A stretch of DNA of 64,000 nt from Datisca glomerata (Eukaryota > Streptophyta > Magnoliopsida > Cucurbitales > Datiscaceae): the NCBI GenBank assembly GCA_003255025.1, contig QANY01000261.1:2304051-2368050 (forward strand), read 5' to 3'. The notes beneath the pieces were generated by a model. That model was not told where the DNA came from, searched no databases, and saw only the letters and a program-made list of their open reading frames with translations. Within the stretch, counting starts at the first letter, position 1. Each line of letters opens with the position of its first letter. A program made the translations under genes and the position numbers. Of the stretch, positions 58,563 through 64,000 are shown in pieces.

Positions 58563-61500
58563 ATGGCGGAATGCCAACCGCCCAGTCAACTACCAGTGAG
58601 TGGTGGTTTATGGGGCGGTGTGTTGGAACTCACAAAGTCGTCGCAGGCCAAGAATAGCAATCCTCTGCTTTGGGCGATTCAGCTTAGTTCCCGTCTGAGC
58701 TCGGCCGGTGTGGCCTTGCCTTCGGCTGAGCTCGCACACCTCTTGGTCTCTCATATCTGCTGGAATAATCACGTCCCCATTACTTGGAAGTTTCTTGAGA
58801 AGGCATTGACCATCAAGCTAGTTCCTCCTCTGCTTGTTCTCGCTCTTCTCTCTTCCAGGTATCAGTTGCCAAACAGCTAATAACTTGTCAGGATGAAAAG
58901 TTATTTTCCGTTCATTTCTTGGGGGAGGGGATGTTGTTTGATGTTTGTGTGATTTTGATCGTCTTTTAGGGCGCTGATGTATGCCGTGTTTCATTCATTT
59001 ATCTAAATGTTTCTTTCATGGGAAGTGCTTTTCTCTGCGTGGTTCATCGAAACACCAATTGCGCTTTTGCTAAATTCGTTGACAAGTTCGTGGTTGAATG
59101 CATGTAGAAGGATACATGCATGTAGTACTCTTGTTTATGTTAAATCATGTCGATACCATAAAAGCATGCAAGTCCTTTTCTGCTTATTGAGTGCCAAATG
59201 GTTTGATTTGGAGAATTAGTTCAAGGAAGTTGGCATTTAGGTTATCTTAAATATGAAACTCATCGACCTAGCCAATTTGCTCTATATAACATATTTATAG
59301 TTTCTACTTTCTCAATGACCTCTACAAGCTTTTCTTTTTCTCTATTTTCTCTTTCTTTTTTATGACTTTTCCCCAAAAGATATTGTTCTTCCCTTGCGAT
59401 GGAAATTTTCAATTTTCATTGTCAAGAAATTAACATTTCCTGCTTTGTTGTCTACTACAGGGTGATTCCGTATAGACATCTTCAACCCTCCTCATATAGG
59501 CTTTATATGGAACTGCTTAAAAGACATGCGTTTTCATTATCATCTCAAATGAATGGACCCAATAATCAAAAGTAAGTACAAATATCTTTTCTAGTGAAGA
59601 GCAAGATAATTGAATGTCCTCCCTGTCTTTTCTTTCCTTGTTTGTTGAGTTATATCATAAAAAGGAAATACTTGGAAAAGCTTTTGCTGCCATCTTCTGT
59701 AAAAAGCTAAAGTCGGAATAGTATATGGTCAGTTCTTAATTGTCGCATACTTCTAATTGTTAATTACCAATGATGTATAACTTTCAAATATGTTTGACGG
59801 GAAGGGATGAGTGAGTTGGAGTTAAACTCCTCCGCTTGACATTTGGCAATGACCCCAAAAAAGAATACAAAAAGAAAAGAGAAGAAACTTAAAAATGTTT
59901 AACATTACGTCACACTGATTTCATCCTAGTATGATTTCTTAGCACTGCATGCGAACTTGACTTGCAGAGACCAATTTTATAGCTTGAAGATCAAGTACAG
60001 ACAGTTTAAAATGATGGTGGTGAATAGGGGGAGGGTGATATTCCAATTTCTTGACTCTCTCTTACGAGTCTTGCAATTGTAATTAGCTTCTATTCTATTC
60101 TCATACTCAAGGGAACAAGAAAAGGGGGAAATATTCCTTTCCATGCGATGCAATTTTTGTAACCCTAAAGTCTCCCCCTTGCAAATTGCTGTTTCTTTGT
60201 TATTTTTTTCCCGAATTGGGTTTAATTGACTCATTGATCTGGCAAGTTGTCGCAAAACAAAGCGAAAGAGTTTTTAGCATTACTATGGCATTGTCTGTCT
60301 CATACTTGTCCATATCAGATTTTATCTCTATGTTGCTGCTATACAGATAGTAATGGATTATTTTAATGCAATTACAGGATCATGAAAGCCATTGATGATG
60401 TTCTTCATCTTTCACAAATATTTGGTCTACAGTCATGTGAACCTGGGCTTCTTCTAGTTGAGTTTATTTTTTCAATTGCATTGCAGTTGCTTGATGCATC
60501 CCTGGATGATGAAGGATTGCTCGAACTTGCCCCAGAGGAGAGTAAATGGCCTATCAAGCTTCAGGATATGGAAATAGATGGTCAAGATTGCTTTAATGAC
60601 AAGAGAAGCGATCATAGTGATGGACTTTGCAGAGCAAACACTGCCATAGCAGTTCAGATTATTGCAGAGCTTCTGCAAAACAAAAAAACTGCTAAGATTC
60701 TATACTTGGCACGTCAAAACATGTACGAAGTGTATCTCCTGAATCCTGCCTCTTCCTTCGCATCTGTGCATGTCACTTTGTTCTTGTTTCCAGTTATGAG
60801 AAAAAGTGAAATTAAATATTTCTGTAAATGATTTTCCTATTCAATCCAAGTAGTGTTATTGTACTCCTGTTAATTTGACATAGGATGGATCCTAAATGGG
60901 TTTATAGCATTTCCAGAAGAGGTTTGTAACTTGTTAAATTTACTTGTTTTCTAGGCCATCACATTGGGCAGGTTTCATCCAGCGACTAGGACTACTTGCA
61001 GCAAACTCAGTGCTTTTGAGGAACTCAAAGCTTATAACTCCAGAGGCCCTACTGCATTTGACTTCTGACACTAATAAAGTTTTTTCAAATGAAGTGAAAG
61101 CAATATCTCAGCCAGACTTTCACACAGTCATGGCTTGTGCTTCAATGTTTTCTTCTTCCGGTCAGTCTTTTGGGTTGAGTTGGTCTACACTTTGGCTTCC
61201 AATTGATCTATTTCTGGAAGATGCTATGGACGGAACGAAAGTGGCAGCTACTAGTGCTGTGGAGCATCTAACTTGTATGTGTCACTTCTATGTATAAAGG
61301 CTTAAATTATTGTTTACTTGGAGAGCAAAAGCACCAAAAATATTTCTTGAGAAATATTATGAAAAAATGGGTTTTATCTGCAGGTCTAGTAAAGACTCTA
61401 CAGGCAATTAATGAGACCTCGTGGCACAATGCATTTTTAGCTTTATGGATTGCAGCTCTCCGGCTAGTTCAAAGGGTACGAATGGATAAAACCTTGATAG

Positions 61501-64000
61501 ATTTGCTTGTATTAAAATGTACTCAAATCTTATATAGGGAATGATATTTTAGAAGAAATAATACCGGTGTTCCTCCTGTCCTGCTAAGTTGTTTCATTAA
61601 ATTGACAAGATGGCAATTATTTTATTTCAATCCTACTTTTGGCCATCATATTTGTCATTTTCTGAAGGTCTTACCAAGTTCCTTAAATGTGACATCTATT
61701 TGTGAATGTTCTCTTACAAATGAAAGATGTTCACTAATAATGGACCAGCCAACCAGAATCATCATTTTTTGGTTATCTATTCTGCAAAAGACAAGATGCT
61801 TTCCTTTTTTACTCGATAGTATCGGCATTCTTGTAATCTTTACCTACAATGGATACGTTAGATGATGACAAAGATAATTGCAATAATCGTCTCTCATCGG
61901 AAAAGATTACAACAAAATCATCTGCTAATGATTTGTGATTACTGTTTTTTCTTAGGAACGTGATCCTAGTGAGGGTCCTGTACCTCGCTTGGACACTTGC
62001 TTATGCATGTTATTATCCATCACAACCCTTACTGTTACTGATATTGTTGAAGAAGAGGAAGGTGAACTTCTGGAGGAGGCGGAGTGCGGATCAAACAATC
62101 GCAGAAAAGAGAAACAGGATCTTGGAAAGCGTCGCAAGGACTTAATTACAAGCTTACAACAATTAGGTGACTATGAGAGCTTACTGACTCCACCTCATTC
62201 TGTTTGTTCAGTAGCTAATCAGGCTGCAGCAAAAGCAATAATGTTTGTTTCAGGCGTTGCAGTTGGAAATGGATATTATGAGTGTGTTAGCGTGAATGAC
62301 ATGCCAATGAACTGTTGTAAGTGATCATTTTCTTCTAGCATAAAACTTTGTTCCTAACCAATCTGACGCTTTCTACTTCAATTTATGCACACTATGATTT
62401 TGATAAGTAATAGTAGCCTAATTTGCTCTTTCATTTAAATTTTTATGCCTTTATTTTTGTGAAACACTTTTTTCAATGGAGAATAATTTGATGCTTTCAA
62501 CTTGAATTATTTATGCGTCATTTATCTTGCTCTAGGGTTGTCGGTAAACTAAGGTAAGATTATATATGGGAAGGGGGCAATTGAAATAAATAAATGTTTC
62601 TAGAGGGCTAATATTTGTATTTTTCTTATAAAACTTATAAATAAATTTTGCATTTTATTAATAAAAGAATATGTCTGCGTTCCCATATAATATGTGAAGC
62701 TTCATTCCTTAAAAAGAGATTTTTTTACACTTTTATTTTCTTTATAAGAACAAGAAGAAAATATGTATTAATGGTGAAGTAAGAGTCAAAAGGTTCAGAG
62801 GAAAAACATTCCAACCAAAATTAATGAGAAATACGTGAATGTCGTTGAAATAGAAAATGATTCCCCAAGAGAAATTACAAAATGAAACCTCTACCAAAAG
62901 CTATCGTCATCCACAAAAACATCTTTAAAAAATGTAGTGTTACTGGCCAACCAAATATGCCAGAAATTTTCCTAGACAAACCATCGCTCATACACTTGTT
63001 TGTGCGGAGATAAGGATGCAAATTACCAAAACTGTAGTTAGCTTGCTTCAGAGGAACCCAACTCATCTATAACGCATGCAAAAACTTGTGGCAGATGGTG
63101 CTCGCATAAAGGAAACGGATGAAAGGGTGATCCAAACTCTGCTCACTCTGCCAACATCACATTGGATAATGAAAAGTTGTTGATTCTTTTTAATGCGAAA
63201 TTTTTTTAGGAAACTTAGTTTGGCTCAACGCAGTTCTCTCTATTTTTCATGTTCAATATTAATATCCTTTTTTCCCTTTCCCTTTATATACCAAGGTATT
63301 GTACTTTTTTCATCTGGGTTATAAAAAATTTCCTCTATCTTTTGTAAATAGAGTTTTTCAACCAATTAAAGCTTTTCTTTGATGCTTCACTCTTAATCAT
63401 TAGGTTTTCTTATAGTTTTTATTTCCTTGCAGCTGGAAACATGCGACATCTGATTATTGAGGCTTGTATTGCCAGGAATCTACTAGATACATCTGCATAT
63501 TTCTGGCCAGGGTATGTGAATGTATGTGTCAATCAAGTGCCTCACAGTATTCCTGGTCAGGGGGCCGGTTGGTCATCGTTGATGAAGGGATCCACTCTAA
63601 ACCCATCGATGGTGAATGCTCTAATTTCAAATCCAGCTTCTAGGTATGTTTTCTTTATCCTTTTTTTACCATGAGTGCATTGGTATATTTGGAGGTGAAC
63701 AGGGGATTTTTTTTTGGGGGGGGGGGGCATATCATGCTTCTAAGCTTATTCTTTTCATTTGAGAAGATGGTTTTGACACTGCAACCATTCTGGTCATTTT
63801 GTAGTTGGGATTTGTATATGAACTTGTAATGAAATTGCATCGCCCGTACTATCCCTCTTGATTCATCCTTGGCAAGCTCCTCATTTGACGTTCCCACCAT
63901 CAGTTTGTGATGGTTCATTTTAGTTCTCCGATAGTGAAAACTACATTCGCAACTTCAAGTTTGACAACAAAGAAACGTACTTTTTTTTTGGGAGGTGGGG
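58563..64000 (+). CDS. MED33: Mediator subunit 33 (MED33/REF4 family), 5' part
   Basis: Seven exons are visible: 58563-58858, 59461-59571, 60378-60722, 60955-61274, 61384-61475, 61956-62316 and 63433-63643. All introns are GT-AG and all joints keep frame, giving 578 residues before the window ends in intron 7. The family is about 1300 residues long, so this is less than half. Recognisable stretches are WGGVLELTKSSQAKNSNPLL, PITWKFLEKALTIKLVPPLL, LYLARQNMPSHWAGFIQRL and SWHNAFLALWIAALRLVQR. They match Arabidopsis MED33A/RFR1 and MED33B/REF4. In the family these are nuclear tail-module subunits of Mediator that restrain phenylpropanoid/lignin pathway genes. There is an acidic TDIVEEEEGELLEEAE segment in exon 6. 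Whether it is the A or B type cannot be told from this part. Confidence 0.9.
62810..63175 (-). other. Possible retroelement fragment in intron 6 of the MED33 gene
   Basis: A minus-strand frame at 62875-63066 holds NFWHIWLASNTTFF-like sequence in one frame and MSDGLSRKISGIFGWPV in the other. The style is that of the end of a LINE ORF2, but the match is weak and there is no other domain. It may be chance. Confidence 0.25.

Noticed and set aside
1..64000. A new multi-gene system such as a biosynthetic cluster or defence locus
   Set aside because: The six host genes are unrelated housekeeping or regulatory genes far apart on both strands. Everything else is transposon-derived or non-coding.

Overview
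This is nuclear DNA of a flowering plant, almost certainly a eudicot. It is AT-rich, its genes have GT-AG introns, and long stretches are decayed LTR retrotransposons, LINE pieces and small inverted-repeat transposons. I cannot name the species. There is an assembly gap of Ns at about 36957-36967 and a single N near 22003. I see no rRNA or tRNA gene and no CRISPR or bacterial feature. The host genes look like ordinary single-copy housekeeping or regulatory genes, each with its own promoter.

Six host genes can be supported. (1) A small minus-strand gene at 11206-11765 whose C-terminal half is displaced by a one-base frame change. (2) A five-exon minus-strand gene at 13904-17561 for a 418-residue protein with hydrophobic C-terminal segments and no function I recognise. 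(3) A BPM-type MATH-BTB gene at 33252-36744, a CUL3 ubiquitin-ligase adaptor of 411 residues. (4) LSM2 at 40132-43369, 93 residues, whose first coding exon is only the ATG and whose second intron carries a LINE. (5) A zinc-finger plus DEDDh exonuclease (REX4-like) at 50658-53542, 377 residues, with one GC-AG intron. (6) The 5' part of a Mediator subunit 33 gene (MED33/REF4 family) from 58563 to the window edge, 578 residues so far. For genes 2 to 5, exon lengths sum to a whole number of codons ending at a stop, and all inferred splice junctions keep frame.

The rest is mobile DNA and its remains. 1-5781 is a minus-strand Ty1/copia element, itself hit by a 228-bp inverted-repeat element. 8040-8960 and 18716-19504 are Tat-like gypsy LTR pieces. 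19790-26042 is a gypsy RNase H/integrase region split by a copia-type element at 21064-25624 with a perfect 5-bp target duplication. 27407-27765 and 41820-43080 are LINE pieces. 47731-49835 is a copia element with most of pol deleted. 56040-58190 is a Mutator-like element with a plant-mobile-domain reading frame and the zinc-knuckle end of a transposase. Three further repeat families are present twice each: 6615-7760 with 37745-38765; 18150-18490 with 38930-39325; and 31483-32780 with 45960-46275.

I looked for a novel multi-gene system and did not find one. The points most worth following are the frame-broken small gene with a duplicated FSDY...RAKIKLR motif, the uncharacterised 418-residue protein, the near-perfect 55-bp hairpin at 32275-32449, the paired repeat families, and the GC-AG intron.
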